Shown: one piece after another, positions 27,894-36,521 of the stretch
Numbering within the stretch: the stretch's first letter is position 1
Layout of the letters: the number at the start of each line of letters is the position of its first letter
NCBI GenBank assembly: GCA_020073585.1
Contig: JAIQEV010000018.1
Span: 1 to 63,871, forward strand
DNA length: 63,871 bases
Reading direction: 5' to 3'
DNA from: Terriglobia bacterium
Lineage (GTDB): Bacteria; Acidobacteriota; Terriglobia; Acidiferrales; UBA7541
The notes under the pieces: generated by a model
What the model was told of the DNA's origin: nothing
Seen by the model: only the letters and a program-made list of their open reading frames with translations
The model's database searches: none
Made by a program: the position numbers and the translations under genes

Positions 27894-28391
27894 ATGGCTT
27901 TCTGTGGAAAATGTGGTGCTTCCGTTCCCGAGGGAACGGCTTTCTGCGGTTCTTGTGGTGGACGCGTCGGTGCCGCCGCCCCGGCTCCGACTGGTGCGGC
28001 AGCAGGGGGACCGGGTGCGCCCGCAGCCGCCAGTCCCGGCTTGCCCATTAACCTCGTCTATGCCTTGACCTACGTATTAGGACTGATCACGGGCATTCTG
28101 TTTTTGGTCCTCGATCCTTACAAGAACGACCGCAAAGTGCGCTTCCACTGCTTCCAGTCGATCTTCTTCCACGTCGTGGTCATCGCCATTTTTGTGGCCG
28201 CCTTCATCGTCGAAGGCATGCTGGCGGCGATCAGCCACGGTGTTCTCGGCCTGCTCTTCTTGCCCATCCATCTGCTCCTCTCGCTGGGCACTTTGTGCAT
28301 TTGGCTCTTCCTGATGTACAAGGCCTACCAGGGCGAGGAGTTCCGCCTTCCCGTCATTGGCGAACTGGCCGCCAAGCAGGCCGGCAGCTAG
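27894..28391 (+). CDS. Zinc-ribbon membrane protein with DUF4870-like domain
   Basis: 165 residues. An N-terminal zinc ribbon (CGKCGASVPEGTAFCGSCGG) and a Pro/Ala/Gly linker precede three hydrophobic segments (about 50-70, 88-110, 112-140) with the pattern GILFLVLDPYKNDRKVRFHCFQSIF, typical of DUF4870 membrane proteins. Function is unknown. AGAGGAG precedes the ATG at 27894; the in-frame extension upstream is not protein-like. A perfect hairpin follows. Confidence 0.85.
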   Translation: MAFCGKCGASVPEGTAFCGSCGGRVGAAAPAPTGAAAGGPGAPAAASPGLPINLVYALTYVLGLITGILFLVLDPYKNDRKVRFHCFQSIFFHVVVIAIFVAAFIVEGMLAAISHGVLGLLFLPIHLLLSLGTLCIWLFLMYKAYQGEEFRLPVIGELAAKQAGS

Positions 28392-28408
28392 TCCCCTCGT
28401 CGTACTGC

Positions 28409-28440
28409 GCGGCGCCGGCCCGCTGGCGGGCCGGCGCCGC
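28409..28440 (+). terminator. Strong hairpin after the zinc-ribbon gene
   Basis: GCGGCGCCGGCCCGC pairs perfectly with GCGGGCCGGCGCCGC around a 2-base centre, 17 bases after the stop. No T-run follows, so it may end transcription weakly or protect the 3' end. Confidence 0.5.
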
Positions 28441-28624
28441 CCTCTGCCTCGGGAGCTGTAGCCGCCCTCTTCGCTTTCGAATCCCAGACCGTAATCTCTT
28501 TCGAATGCATCACCCCAAAAAATCCACAGGATTCTTGCAGTTATCTCTTGAAGTAGCATAACGAATGCGTTATAGTTGTCCGTGAAACGCCGGCAGACAC
28601 TCTCTCCCGAACCCTTTCTCTTCC

Positions 28625-28730
28625 GTAAACCCCGCAGAATCTGCAGTTCCGGAAAATCGCTCTGTAACCCCCGTAGAATCTGCACTTCCAAATCATTGGA
28701 CTTAAACTCCTTTGGAATCCGCACTTACAC
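28625..28730. repeat. Three degenerate 39-bp tandem repeats
   Basis: Units begin at about 28625, 28664 and 28703. The first two share a core close to GTAACCCCGYAGAATCTGCA followed by STTCC. The third is more decayed (TAAACTCC, GGAATCCGCACTT). They lie in the leader region of the helicase gene. No function is known to me. Confidence 0.55.
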
Positions 28731-28926
28731 AAAAGGGGTAGGGGGTGGGGGTGCTTATGTTTACTTCGCCCACCCCCGCAAACTCTCCCATGCGCCAGGC
28801 CGGCCTCCCGGCTGCTTCGGGATCTATTCCGTCCGCCGCGGCGAAAGCACGGCCGCATCCGCGCTGCGCCCTCTTTGTTCTCCGGGAAGGGAATCGGGCG
28901 TATCATGGGTGGGCTCACCTACAGCT

Positions 28927-30201
28927 ATGAAAAATCACCCTCATCACGGACACCACGCGCCGCACGCCCATCCGGCAATCCAGGAAAAAGAGGCGCTCAA
29001 GCCGGCGGCGCATGTACCGCCGCAACCCGCGGGCCCTCCCGCGGCGGTGGAGCAGGCGATTTCGGGCTTTTCCGGGCTGGGGATTGCTCCCGGGCTGCTG
29101 GCCACGCTGGTGCGCCTGGGCTATGTGACCCCCACGCCGATTCAGCAGCAGGCCATTCCCGCGGCGCTGCAGGGCAAAGATATTGTGGGGATCGCGCAGA
29201 CCGGCACGGGGAAGACCCTGGCCTTCGGGATTCCCATGATCCAGCGGCTGGCGCAGGTCAAGGGGCAAGGGCTGGTGGTGCTGCCGACGCGCGAGCTGGC
29301 GCTGCAGGTGGATGAAGCCCTGCGCAAGGCCGGGCAGAGCGTCTCGCTGCGCACCGCGGTGCTGATCGGCGGGGCGGGCATGGGGCCGCAGATGCAGGCG
29401 CTGGCGCGCAAGCCGCACATCATCGTGGCCACGCCGGGGCGGCTGATGGACCACATGCAGCGGCGCACGGCGAAGCTCGACCACGTGCAGATCCTGGTGC
29501 TGGACGAAGCCGACCGCATGCTGGACATGGGCTTTGCCCCGGTGATCGAGAAGATTATCGCTGCGGTGCCGCGCGAGCGCCAGACCCTGCTCTTCTCCGC
29601 GACCATGCCCGCGGGGATCATGAAGATGGCCGCGGCGCACATGAAGCTGCCGCTGCGCGTGGAAGTGGCGCCGGCGGGCACCCCGGCGGAGCGCGTGACC
29701 CAGGAAGTGTTCGTCATTCACAAAGAGGCCAAGAACCGCCTGCTGCAGAATCTCCTCGAGCAGTACCCCGGAACGACGCTCATCTTCACGCGCACCAAGC
29801 ACGGGGCCAAGGCCCTGACCAGGAACTTGCGCGCCATGGGCCACAACGCGGCGGAGATTCACTCCAACCGCTCGCTGGCCCAGCGCCGCGATGCCCTGGA
29901 CGGTTTCAAGTCCGGGCGATACCGCGTGCTGGTGGCCACGGACATCGCTTCACGGGGCATCGACGTGGCGGGCATCGGGCTGGTGCTGAACTACGATCTG
30001 CCGGCCAATCCCGAGGATTACGTGCACCGCATCGGGCGCACGGCCCGCGCGGGCGCCGGCGGCCACGCCATTTCCTTCGCCACCCCGGATCAGAAAGGGG
30101 AGATCCGGCAGATCGAGCGGCTGATCAGCAAGAGCCTGAAGATTTCCCCGGTCCCCAATCTGCTGGCCGACCGGCGGCGGGAGTTTCCCGCGCGGCGCTG
30201 A
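28927..30201 (+). CDS. DEAD-box ATP-dependent RNA helicase
   Basis: 424-residue RhlE/DeaD-like helicase. The N-terminal tail is His/Pro-rich (HPHHGHHAPHAHP). The motifs run in order: Q-motif (GYVTPTPIQQQAIP), AQTGTGKT, PTRELA, TPGR, LDEADRMLD, SAT, then the C-terminal RecA lobe with RGIDVAG and HRIGRTAR. It unwinds structured RNA, for instance in ribosome assembly or decay. It is short, with only a small tail after the second lobe. The start at 28927 comes just before the His-rich tail. It appears monocistronic. Confidence 0.93.
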   Translation: MKNHPHHGHHAPHAHPAIQEKEALKPAAHVPPQPAGPPAAVEQAISGFSGLGIAPGLLATLVRLGYVTPTPIQQQAIPAALQGKDIVGIAQTGTGKTLAFGIPMIQRLAQVKGQGLVVLPTRELALQVDEALRKAGQSVSLRTAVLIGGAGMGPQMQALARKPHIIVATPGRLMDHMQRRTAKLDHVQILVLDEADRMLDMGFAPVIEKIIAAVPRERQTLLFSATMPAGIMKMAAAHMKLPLRVEVAPAGTPAERVTQEVFVIHKEAKNRLLQNLLEQYPGTTLIFTRTKHGAKALTRNLRAMGHNAAEIHSNRSLAQRRDALDGFKSGRYRVLVATDIASRGIDVAGIGLVLNYDLPANPEDYVHRIGRTARAGAGGHAISFATPDQKGEIRQIERLISKSLKISPVPNLLADRRREFPARR

Positions 30202-30309
30202 GTGTGCGCCTGACGCGGCGGCTGGGGTAGAATCGTTTACCCCGCCGGGCAGCCGGCATCGGCCGGCGGCGGGCAGTTCAACGCAAAAGGAGTGGAGGCA
30301 GGGACGCTC

Positions 30310-31266
30310 ATGGCCAATATCTACGCGGACAATTCAAGAAGCATCGGCAGGACGCCGCTGATAAAGCTCAACCGGCTGACGGCGGGCGCACGCGCGACGG
30401 TGTTGGCCAAGATCGAGGGGCGCAATCCGGCCTATTCGGTGAAGTGCCGCATCGGTGCGGCCATGATCTGGGACGCGGAGAAGCGCGGGTTGCTGCGCCC
30501 GGGCGTCGAGATTGTCGAGCCCACCAGCGGAAACACCGGGATCGCGCTGGCCTTCGTGGCCGCGGCGCGCGGCTACAAGCTCACCCTGACCATGCCGGAG
30601 ACCATGTCCCTCGAGCGCCGCCGCGTGCTCGCGGCCTTTGGCGCGACCCTGCATCTCACCCCGGGGCCCGAGGGCATGCCCGGGGCCATCAAGAAGGCCG
30701 CGGAGATCGTGCAGTCCGACCCGAAGCGCTATTTCATGCCCCAGCAGTTCGAGAATCCCGCGAATCCGGACATTCACGAGAAGACCACCGGCCCGGAAAT
30801 CTGGAGCGACACCGACGGGGCGGTGGACGTACTGGTTTCGGGCGTGGGCACCGGCGGCACGATCACCGGCATTTCGCGCTACATCAAGAAGACCAAAGGC
30901 AAGGCCATCGTTTCGGTGGCGGTGGAGCCGGTGGACAGCCCGGTGATCACCCAGCAGCGCGCGGGGCAGCCGCTCAAGCCTGCGCCGCACAAGATTCAGG
31001 GCATCGGCGCGGGATTCATTCCCAAGAACCTCGATCTCTCGCTGGTGGACCGCGTCGAGCAGGTAAGCAACGCCGAGGCCATTGAATTTGCGCGGCGCCT
31101 GGCGCAGGAAGAGGGCATCCTCAGCGGCATCTCCTGCGGCGCGGCCGCGGCGGTGGCCGTGCGCCTGGCCAAGATGGAGGAGTTCGCCGGAAAGACCATC
31201 GTCGCCATCCTGCCGGATTCCGGAGAGCGCTACATCTCTTCGGTGCTGTTCGAGGGCCTCGGATAA
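30310..31266 (+). CDS. cysK: Cysteine synthase (O-acetylserine sulfhydrylase)
   Basis: PLP enzyme that makes cysteine from O-acetylserine and sulfide. It has 318 residues, the usual CysK length. The Schiff-base lysine lies in [11 protein letters not shown] (Lys45), the phosphate and substrate loop is PTSGNTG (71-77), and [10 protein letters not shown] binds the cofactor phosphate. The C-terminal part has [13 protein letters not shown] precedes the ATG at 30310; a GTG at 30292 is an unlikely alternative. cysE follows after 39 bases, so the two steps of cysteine synthesis are an operon. Confidence 0.96.
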   Translation: MANIYADNSRSIGRTPLIKLNRLTAGARATVLAKIEGRNPAYSVKCRIGAAMIWDAEKRGLLRPGVEIVEPTSGNTGIALAFVAAARGYKLTLTMPETMSLERRRVLAAFGATLHLTPGPEGMPGAIKKAAEIVQSDPKRYFMPQQFENPANPDIHEKTTGPEIWSDTDGAVDVLVSGVGTGGTITGISRYIKKTKGKAIVSVAVEPVDSPVITQQRAGQPLKPAPHKIQGIGAGFIPKNLDLSLVDRVEQVSNAEAIEFARRLAQEEGILSGISCGAAAAVAVRLAKMEEFAGKTIVAILPDSGERYISSVLFEGLG

Positions 31267-31305
31267 CGGGCGCCGGGCGGGGAGCGTTGCGGGCGAAAGA
31301 TCATC

Positions 31306-32220
31306 ATGAGCGCTGAAAACCTGAATCGCCTGGCCCGGGAATTCCGCATGGCCCTGGACGCGCAACTCGCCGGGGACCAGCACAGCGAGTTCCAGTTGCC
31401 CAGCCGCGACGTGGTGGCGGACATCTGCCGCCACTATCTGCAGCTTCTTTTTCCCGTCTATTTTGCGCCGCCGGGCGCGGCCCTCCATCCCCCCGAGGGC
31501 GCCTGCTTGCGCGAGATGCAGACCCTGCTCACGGACCAGATCTGCCGCGCGGTGCGCTTCGATTGCCGCAGCAAGGGCAAGCCGGCGCCGCCGGATCCCG
31601 CGCATTGCGTGGAAGAAGTGCTGGGCCCTTTGTTCGAGCAGTTTCCGGATCTGGCGGGGCTGCTGGCCGGCGATCTGCAGGCCGCGTACCACAACGATCC
31701 GGCGGCGGCCTGCCTCGAAGACATCCTGCTGAGCTATCCGTACATTGAGGCCATCACGGTGCAGCGGCTGGCCCACCGGCTCTATCTGCTGGACGTGCCG
31801 TTCATTCCGCGCATGATGACGGAAGTGGCGCACAGCCACACCGGGATCGACATCAGTCCGGGCGCGGCGATCGGCGAATCGTTTTTCATAGATCACGGCA
31901 CCGGCGTGGTGATCGGGGAAACGGCGGTGATCGGGAACCAGGTGACGCTGTATCACGGGGTGACCCTGGGGGCCTTCAATCCGACCCTGCGCGATGCCAG
32001 CGGCACGCTGCAGCGTGGGCGCGAAAACAAGCGCCATCCCGACCTCGAGGACCACGTGACCGTCTATCCCAACGCCACCATCCTCGGCGGGCAGACGCGC
32101 ATCGGCCACCACAGCATCATCGGCGGCAACGTCTGGCTCACGCACTCCGTGGCCCCCTACAGCAAAGTGACCATGAAGGAGCCCGAACTGGTGATCCGCA
32201 GCGGCGAGCCGCAGGAGTGA
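31306..32220 (+). CDS. cysE: Serine O-acetyltransferase
   Basis: Acetylates serine with acetyl-CoA to give the substrate of cysteine synthase. It has 304 residues. A helical N-terminal domain (about 1-165) is followed by a left-handed beta-helix of hexapeptide repeats (about 185-290) with GIDISPGAAIGESFFIDHG and the catalytic H-D in the DH-GTGVVIGETAVIG run. The product is longer than E. coli CysE and resembles the EpsC/SAT type with an extended N-terminus. It sits in an operon with cysK. Confidence 0.94.
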   Translation: MSAENLNRLAREFRMALDAQLAGDQHSEFQLPSRDVVADICRHYLQLLFPVYFAPPGAALHPPEGACLREMQTLLTDQICRAVRFDCRSKGKPAPPDPAHCVEEVLGPLFEQFPDLAGLLAGDLQAAYHNDPAAACLEDILLSYPYIEAITVQRLAHRLYLLDVPFIPRMMTEVAHSHTGIDISPGAAIGESFFIDHGTGVVIGETAVIGNQVTLYHGVTLGAFNPTLRDASGTLQRGRENKRHPDLEDHVTVYPNATILGGQTRIGHHSIIGGNVWLTHSVAPYSKVTMKEPELVIRSGEPQE

Positions 32221-32254
32221 ACGCGGCCGGCGCGGGAATTCGGCCGGCTGAAGC

Positions 32255-32282
32255 TTGTAAAGCATTCGGAAAAGGGTAGAAT
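32255..32282 (+). promoter_or_regulatory. Candidate promoter of the octaheme cytochrome gene
   Basis: TTGTAA and TAGAAT separated by 16 bases, ending about 58 bases before the start codon. It lies after cysE, so the cytochrome has its own promoter. Confidence 0.5.
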
Positions 32283-32340
32283 TCTTCGGTAGCGGCCGCT
32301 TCTGGCCGCGTCCCCCTTCTTTCTCCAAGGAGGTTGTCCC

Positions 32341-33633
32341 ATGGGATTCCGATTTTTCGCTGCTCTTCTTTTCGTTTCAATCCTGAGTATTCCGGCTTTT
32401 GCGCAGACCCCGAAAGTATCCGAGCACGGGCAGAAATGCCTGGACTGCCACGCGGCGACGACGCCCGGCGTGGTGGAACAGTGGCGCGAGAGCGCGCACG
32501 CCAGGAAGGGCGTGGACTGCTACTCCTGCCACCAGGCCGCCGCGGCGGATCCCGCCACCTTCGATCATTACGGGCAGAAGATCGCCGTGATCGTGACGCC
32601 GAACTACTGCGGGCGCTGCCATAAGAAAGAGGTGGAGCAGTTCGAGAAGAGCCACCACGCCAAGGCGGCGCAGTTCATCGGCTCGCTGGACAACATGCTG
32701 GGGGAGATCGTCGAGGGCGGGCCGGCGGCGATGAACGGCTGCCGGCAGTGCCACGGCAGCGAGGTGAAATATCTGGGGGAGGGAAAGTTCGACGCGGCGA
32801 CCTGGCCGAACAGCGGGATCGGGCGGGTAAATCCGGACAAGAGCCTGGGGACGTGCGCGGCCTGCCACGGGCGGCACAGCTTCAGTTCGGCGCTGGCGCG
32901 GCGGCCGGAGAACTGCGGGAAGTGCCACATGGGTCCGGACCATCCGCAGATCGAGATCTACAACGAATCGAAGCACGGGATTCAGTTCCGGGCGAACGAG
33001 GCGAAGATGAAGCTGGAGTCGAAGTCGTGGGTGGTGGGGAAGGACTATTCGGCGGCGCCGACCTGCGCCACCTGCCACATGAGCGCGACTTCGGCGCAAG
33101 CGGTCACGCACGACGTGGGCGACCGCATCAGCTACACGCTGCGGCCGGTGGTGAGCATCAAGCTGGAGAACTGGGAGAAGCGGCGCGGAGCGATGCAGGA
33201 CGTGTGCTCGGCCTGCCACGCGGCGGGCTGGGTGGAAAACTTCTACAAGCAGTACGAAGGAACGATCGAGCTGTACAACGAGAAGTTTGCCAAGCCGGCG
33301 AAGGGGATCATGGACAAGCTGTATGCCGCGGGCAAGCTGACCCGGACGCCGTTCGACGAAAAGCTCGAGTGGACCTACTACGAAATGTGGCACCACCAGG
33401 GGCGGCGGGCGCGCATGGGCACGGCGATGATGGGGCCGGACTACACGCAGTGGCACGGCTTCTACGAAGTAGCCAAAACGTTCTACACCGAATTCATTCC
33501 GGAAGCGGAGCGGCTGTTGCCCGGGGTGACCTCCGAGGTGATGAAGAGCGATTATCACAAGTGGACCGGAGGACTGACGAAGGAACAGATCCAGGAGCAG
33601 ATCGAGTTTTACAAGAAGCGGTATAAGCAGTAG
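32341..33633 (+). CDS. Octaheme c-type cytochrome, hydroxylamine-oxidoreductase (HAO) family
   Basis: Periplasmic protein of 430 residues with a signal peptide. Exactly eight CXXCH haem sites are present, at Cys33, 60, 90, 134, 172, 192, 242 and 289, all with CXXCH. Spacing and the C-terminal region (MWHHQGRRARMG, MMGPDYTQWHGFYE) match the HAO/octaheme family, whose members oxidise hydroxylamine or reduce nitrogen or sulfur oxyanions. Tyr368 in GPDYTQW lies where a catalytic, haem-cross-linked Tyr would be sought; I cannot align it here. AGGAGG precedes the ATG. It is flanked by its own promoter and a strong terminator, and so is monocistronic. It could be an oxidase, or a reductase of nitrite or tetrathionate. 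Confidence 0.85.
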   Translation: MGFRFFAALLFVSILSIPAFAQTPKVSEHGQKCLDCHAATTPGVVEQWRESAHARKGVDCYSCHQAAAADPATFDHYGQKIAVIVTPNYCGRCHKKEVEQFEKSHHAKAAQFIGSLDNMLGEIVEGGPAAMNGCRQCHGSEVKYLGEGKFDAATWPNSGIGRVNPDKSLGTCAACHGRHSFSSALARRPENCGKCHMGPDHPQIEIYNESKHGIQFRANEAKMKLESKSWVVGKDYSAAPTCATCHMSATSAQAVTHDVGDRISYTLRPVVSIKLENWEKRRGAMQDVCSACHAAGWVENFYKQYEGTIELYNEKFAKPAKGIMDKLYAAGKLTRTPFDEKLEWTYYEMWHHQGRRARMGTAMMGPDYTQWHGFYEVAKTFYTEFIPEAERLLPGVTSEVMKSDYHKWTGGLTKEQIQEQIEFYKKRYKQ

Positions 33634-33651
33634 CGCAGCAGCAAAGCAATT

Positions 33652-33696
33652 CATCGCCGTGCCGGAGGAAAACTCCGGCACGGCGATGGTGTTTTT
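33652..33696 (+). terminator. Rho-independent terminator of the octaheme cytochrome
   Basis: A perfect 16-bp stem (CATCGCCGTGCCGGAG with its complement), loop GAAAA, followed by GTGTTTTT, 19 bases after the cytochrome stop. Confidence 0.92.
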
Positions 33697-33725
33697 AGGC
33701 GACGGCTACAGCGGTGGAAGAAAGA

Positions 33726-35069
33726 TCAGCGCGGGGCGGAGTCGCGGAAGGCTTCGGGCGGGTCGAGGAAGCACCGCTGCCAGAAGGCGTCGTCGGAGAG
33801 GGCGCCGGACTGCCACTGCTGGAGGAGGTTGAGAGTGGCGGCGACTTCGCCGCCGTCGGCAGTGTCGAAGAGGATGAGGATGCCGGCGAGAGGCTGGGCG
33901 GAAGAGGAGGTTGCGACTGCGGCTTGGAGGAAGAGGGATTTGGCGAAGCTGCGGCGGGCTTGCGTGGTGGAAACTTTTTCGGATTGGGCGACGGGCTGGA
34001 CCCAGATGATTTTTACGGTTTGGCCCTGCAGAGGTTCCCACTTGCCGGGGAAGGGGCCGGTTTCTTCGCGGGTCACGCGATAGGGCGGCTGGTCCTGCGC
34101 AGTTGGCGCGGGAGGAGCGGAGGGATTGCCGGCGGCGTAGCGCTCGGGAAGCTCGAGTTGCGCGCGGCGAATCCAGCCGCGGCTGGCGCCGGAGATCTGC
34201 ACGTGGACCCAGTCGGGCTGCAGGTCGAGGATTTCAAACTGGTCCTGGGCTTCGGCGGCGAAGAGGACCCGCGCGCCGTCCTGGGGCTTGGCCAGGATGG
34301 GGGCGCCGGTCTTGCGAACGGCGGCGAGATTTGCGGGATGGGCCTGAGTGCGCTGGATTTCCTCGAGGTTGAGGACGGCGGCGTTGAGCTGCTGCATGCG
34401 CTTTTCGGCGGCTTCGCGCTGCTTGCGCAGGGAGTCGATTTCCTGTTCCGCGGGAGAGGAAGGAGCGGGCTGGGATTCCGCGGTGGAAGCGGCGGTGGCC
34501 GGCGCGGGAGCGGAGCCGGCGGCGCCGTAACCGCGGACGTTGGGCACGGGCAGCCGCAGGCGGTAGGCGGGGCGCGCCGGGGCGGCAGCGGCGTCGGCGG
34601 CAGAAGGGGACTTGCCGTCGAGGGCTTCGGCGAGACGGTCGAGGAGGTCGTTTTCGAGGCGGCCGTTGGAGGGCAGGACGCGATAGCCGGCTTCGGCGGG
34701 GTTGGGTGCGGCGTACCAGGCGGAAATCTTGGCGTGGACGCGGACGATGGTGTCGCCGGTGACGCGGGCGGTGAGCTGAAAAGTGCACTGGTAGTAGGCG
34801 CGCTCGAAACGCTCGAGAGGCTGGTCCACGGCACCGATGAAGCCGTCGAGGAGGGGCAAGCGCCCGCTGGCGGAAGCGCGCAGTGGCTGCAAGGCTTTTT
34901 CGACTTCGGGCTTGGTGTGCAGGAAGGTGCGCTCGATGGGCGCGTCCTGCGCAAATGCGGCGCAGGAGGAGAAGAGCGCGAATGCGCAAAAGCAGAGCGA
35001 AAGGAAAAGAGTGCGAGAAGCGTGGCGCGGCGTGCGCTTCGCGGGGTTGATGATTTTCGCACGCGTCAT
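33726..35069 (-). CDS. Exported bacterial-SH3-domain protein
   Basis: About 447 residues. The signal peptide (LFLSLCFCAFALFSSCAAFA) is followed by a region with ERFERAYYQCTFQLTARVTGDTIVRVHAKI, a proline/alanine linker, a coiled coil (EQEIDSLRKQREAAEKRMQQL) and an SH3b-like segment (PDWVHVQISGASRGWIRRAQLELP). A C-terminal Gln/Ala-rich part follows. SH3b domains bind cell-wall peptides or other proteins; function here is unknown. The start at 35069 is preferred because the in-frame extension to 35111 runs through a dispersed repeat. The next gene on the same strand is a paralogue with the same RGWIRR-QLE ending. Confidence 0.7.
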   Translation of the reverse strand: MTRAKIINPAKRTPRHASRTLFLSLCFCAFALFSSCAAFAQDAPIERTFLHTKPEVEKALQPLRASASGRLPLLDGFIGAVDQPLERFERAYYQCTFQLTARVTGDTIVRVHAKISAWYAAPNPAEAGYRVLPSNGRLENDLLDRLAEALDGKSPSAADAAAAPARPAYRLRLPVPNVRGYGAAGSAPAPATAASTAESQPAPSSPAEQEIDSLRKQREAAEKRMQQLNAAVLNLEEIQRTQAHPANLAAVRKTGAPILAKPQDGARVLFAAEAQDQFEILDLQPDWVHVQISGASRGWIRRAQLELPERYAAGNPSAPPAPTAQDQPPYRVTREETGPFPGKWEPLQGQTVKIIWVQPVAQSEKVSTTQARRSFAKSLFLQAAVATSSSAQPLAGILILFDTADGGEVAATLNLLQQWQSGALSDDAFWQRCFLDPPEAFRDSAPR

Positions 35070-35077
35070 CTGTATGC

Positions 35078-35097
35078 GTGACCGCGCAGCGGTCAAC
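35078..35097 (+). repeat. Dispersed palindromic repeat, copy 2
   Basis: GTGACCGCGCAGCGGTCAAC preceded by ATCTGTATGC. It lies directly upstream of the minus-strand SH3 gene start at 35069, between the two SH3 genes. It matches copy 3 (36522) over 29 of about 32 bases including the flank. Confidence 0.65.
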
Positions 35098-35107
35098 GGG
35101 AAGCCGC

Positions 35108-36037
35108 TCATGGCAGGGGCTCCAGTTGGTCGCGGCGGATCCAGCCGCGCTGGCCGCTGGGAATTTCCACGCCATACCAGTAAGGAGTGAGGATCAGGAT
35201 GACGACTTCGGTGTAGGCGGTGAGGGGCTGCAGTGTGGTGGCGCTGCGGAAGGGAGCGGCCTTGAGCTCGCCGGCAGGGGCTTTGACGCGGGCTTCGACG
35301 GCATGGCGGAGGGCCTGGGCGCGCTGTTCGAGTTCGTGGACGGAAGATTGCGCGGCGGCGAGGCGCGCGGATTCGTCGTCGCGGCGGCGCTGCCAGAGCT
35401 TGCGTTCGCTCTCTTCGCGCTCGCGGCTGCTGCGGGCCTCTTCGGCTTCCTGCGCCTGGAGCTGCAGGGCCTGCAGACGCTCCTGGACCGCCTTGTATTC
35501 GCTGGATTCCACGGTGCCGTCGGAGGGATGAGCGACGCGGCGCGCGGCTTCGACGTAGACGGCATCAATGCGCAGCAGGGTGCGCTGCGCGGCGAGGCTT
35601 TGCACGACGAAGCGGACGGCGATGGAACCCTGATCGCCGGTTTCCCGGAAATGGCGCGGGGCGATGACGCCGGCGCGGACTTTGTAGAAGATTTTGCCGG
35701 CGCCCTCCCACTTGGGAAAAAAGGGAGAAGAGGCGGCCTCGGCGGCGCCGGTGAGGGTCTGTTCCTTTTCAAACTGATAGGTGCCGTGGATGGTCTGGTC
35801 GCGGACGACTTCCAGGACGGCTTGCAGAACGTCGGCTTCCGGCGCGGCAATTTCCGCGGCGAAGCCCGGAGAAAGGGGAGTCTTGTCCTTGGGCAGAGGA
35901 AAAGAGAAGAGCGGCGACGCGGCGAAGACGAGGGCGAGAAGTGGCGCGGCGAGCAGGAAGCGCCGGAGGGCTGGCGCGGCGCAGGTTTTCCGGGAGCGAA
36001 AAACGTCCGAGATGCCGGGGTGTATGGCCGTGGGCAT
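35108..36037 (-). CDS. Exported coiled-coil and SH3b-domain protein, paralogue of the downstream gene
   Basis: About 309 residues. The hydrophobic signal (LLAAPLLALVFAASPLFSF) is near the N-terminus. A beta-rich region holds YQFEKEQTLTG and RVAHPSDGTVESSEY, then comes a long coiled coil (QERLQALQLQAQEAEEARSS through RQALRHAVEA) and a C-terminal SH3b segment (YWYGVEIPSGQRGWIRRDQLEPLP). The domain order parallels the next gene, so they are likely tandem duplicates. The start is uncertain: ATG at 36037 puts the signal peptide about 20 residues in, while a TTG at 36133 is also in frame. Confidence 0.65.
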   Translation of the reverse strand: MPTAIHPGISDVFRSRKTCAAPALRRFLLAAPLLALVFAASPLFSFPLPKDKTPLSPGFAAEIAAPEADVLQAVLEVVRDQTIHGTYQFEKEQTLTGAAEAASSPFFPKWEGAGKIFYKVRAGVIAPRHFRETGDQGSIAVRFVVQSLAAQRTLLRIDAVYVEAARRVAHPSDGTVESSEYKAVQERLQALQLQAQEAEEARSSREREESERKLWQRRRDDESARLAAAQSSVHELEQRAQALRHAVEARVKAPAGELKAAPFRSATTLQPLTAYTEVVILILTPYWYGVEIPSGQRGWIRRDQLEPLP

Positions 36038-36270
36038 GGTCCGTGGCGATGGTCGTCGCAATGCGCGCGGGCGAATGCTTCCCAAGCAGAATCCGCAGCG
36101 CGCGAAGACGTTCTTACTCCTGAATGGCGGCAACTGTCAGTGTGAACCATAGCAGGCGGGGAAAAACGATGTAAAGAAAAAGAAGCGGGCGTCTTCCCGG
36201 GGGCCAAGGTGTGCACGGAGAAAGAAGGACGGCAAGAGAGAAAAAGGTCCGCTATTCACGTAAAAAGTTG

Positions 36271-36282
36271 AAGAAATTTCTT
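36271..36282. promoter_or_regulatory. 12-bp palindrome upstream of the respiratory operon
   Basis: AAGAAATTTCTT is a perfect palindrome flanked by TTG and GCAA, which nearly extend the symmetry. It lies 279 bases before the porin-cytochrome start and could be an operator. Confidence 0.3.
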
Positions 36283-36521
36283 GCAATGCCATTGCGCGCG
36301 CAGTAGCATCCGCGCGTTTTTGCTTGCAGGAATTTCAGGCGGAAAACTTCGCGGCGGAGCGAAGTGACCCCGATGGCAATGATGGGTGTGCCGATCGCAC
36401 TCTCGTGGGCTCCGCGTCCCGGCCGGACGAACCGCCAGGCGCTTCAGATATTTCGCTCACAGCCAGAGAATAGTTCGCGGGGCAGAATGAAGGACAGTGC
36501 AGTTACGGATTATCTGTATGG

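Larger units (their letters stand above)
28392..28926. other. Intergenic region, 535 bases
   Basis: Contains the hairpin at 28409, a 39-bp degenerate tandem repeat (28625-28730), and a G-run tract GGGGTAGGGGGTGGGGG near 28735. No gene is supported; the frame open from 28576 joins the helicase but reads through the repeats and is not protein-like. Confidence 0.5.

Noticed and set aside
28392-28926. Replication origin at the base-composition switch
   Set aside because: Only one weak DnaA-box-like site (ATCCACAG) is present and no dnaA, dnaN or gidA genes are near.
30210-30233. Promoter of cysK with TAGAAT as -10
   Set aside because: The nearest -35-like CTGACG is only 12 bases upstream, too close for sigma-70.
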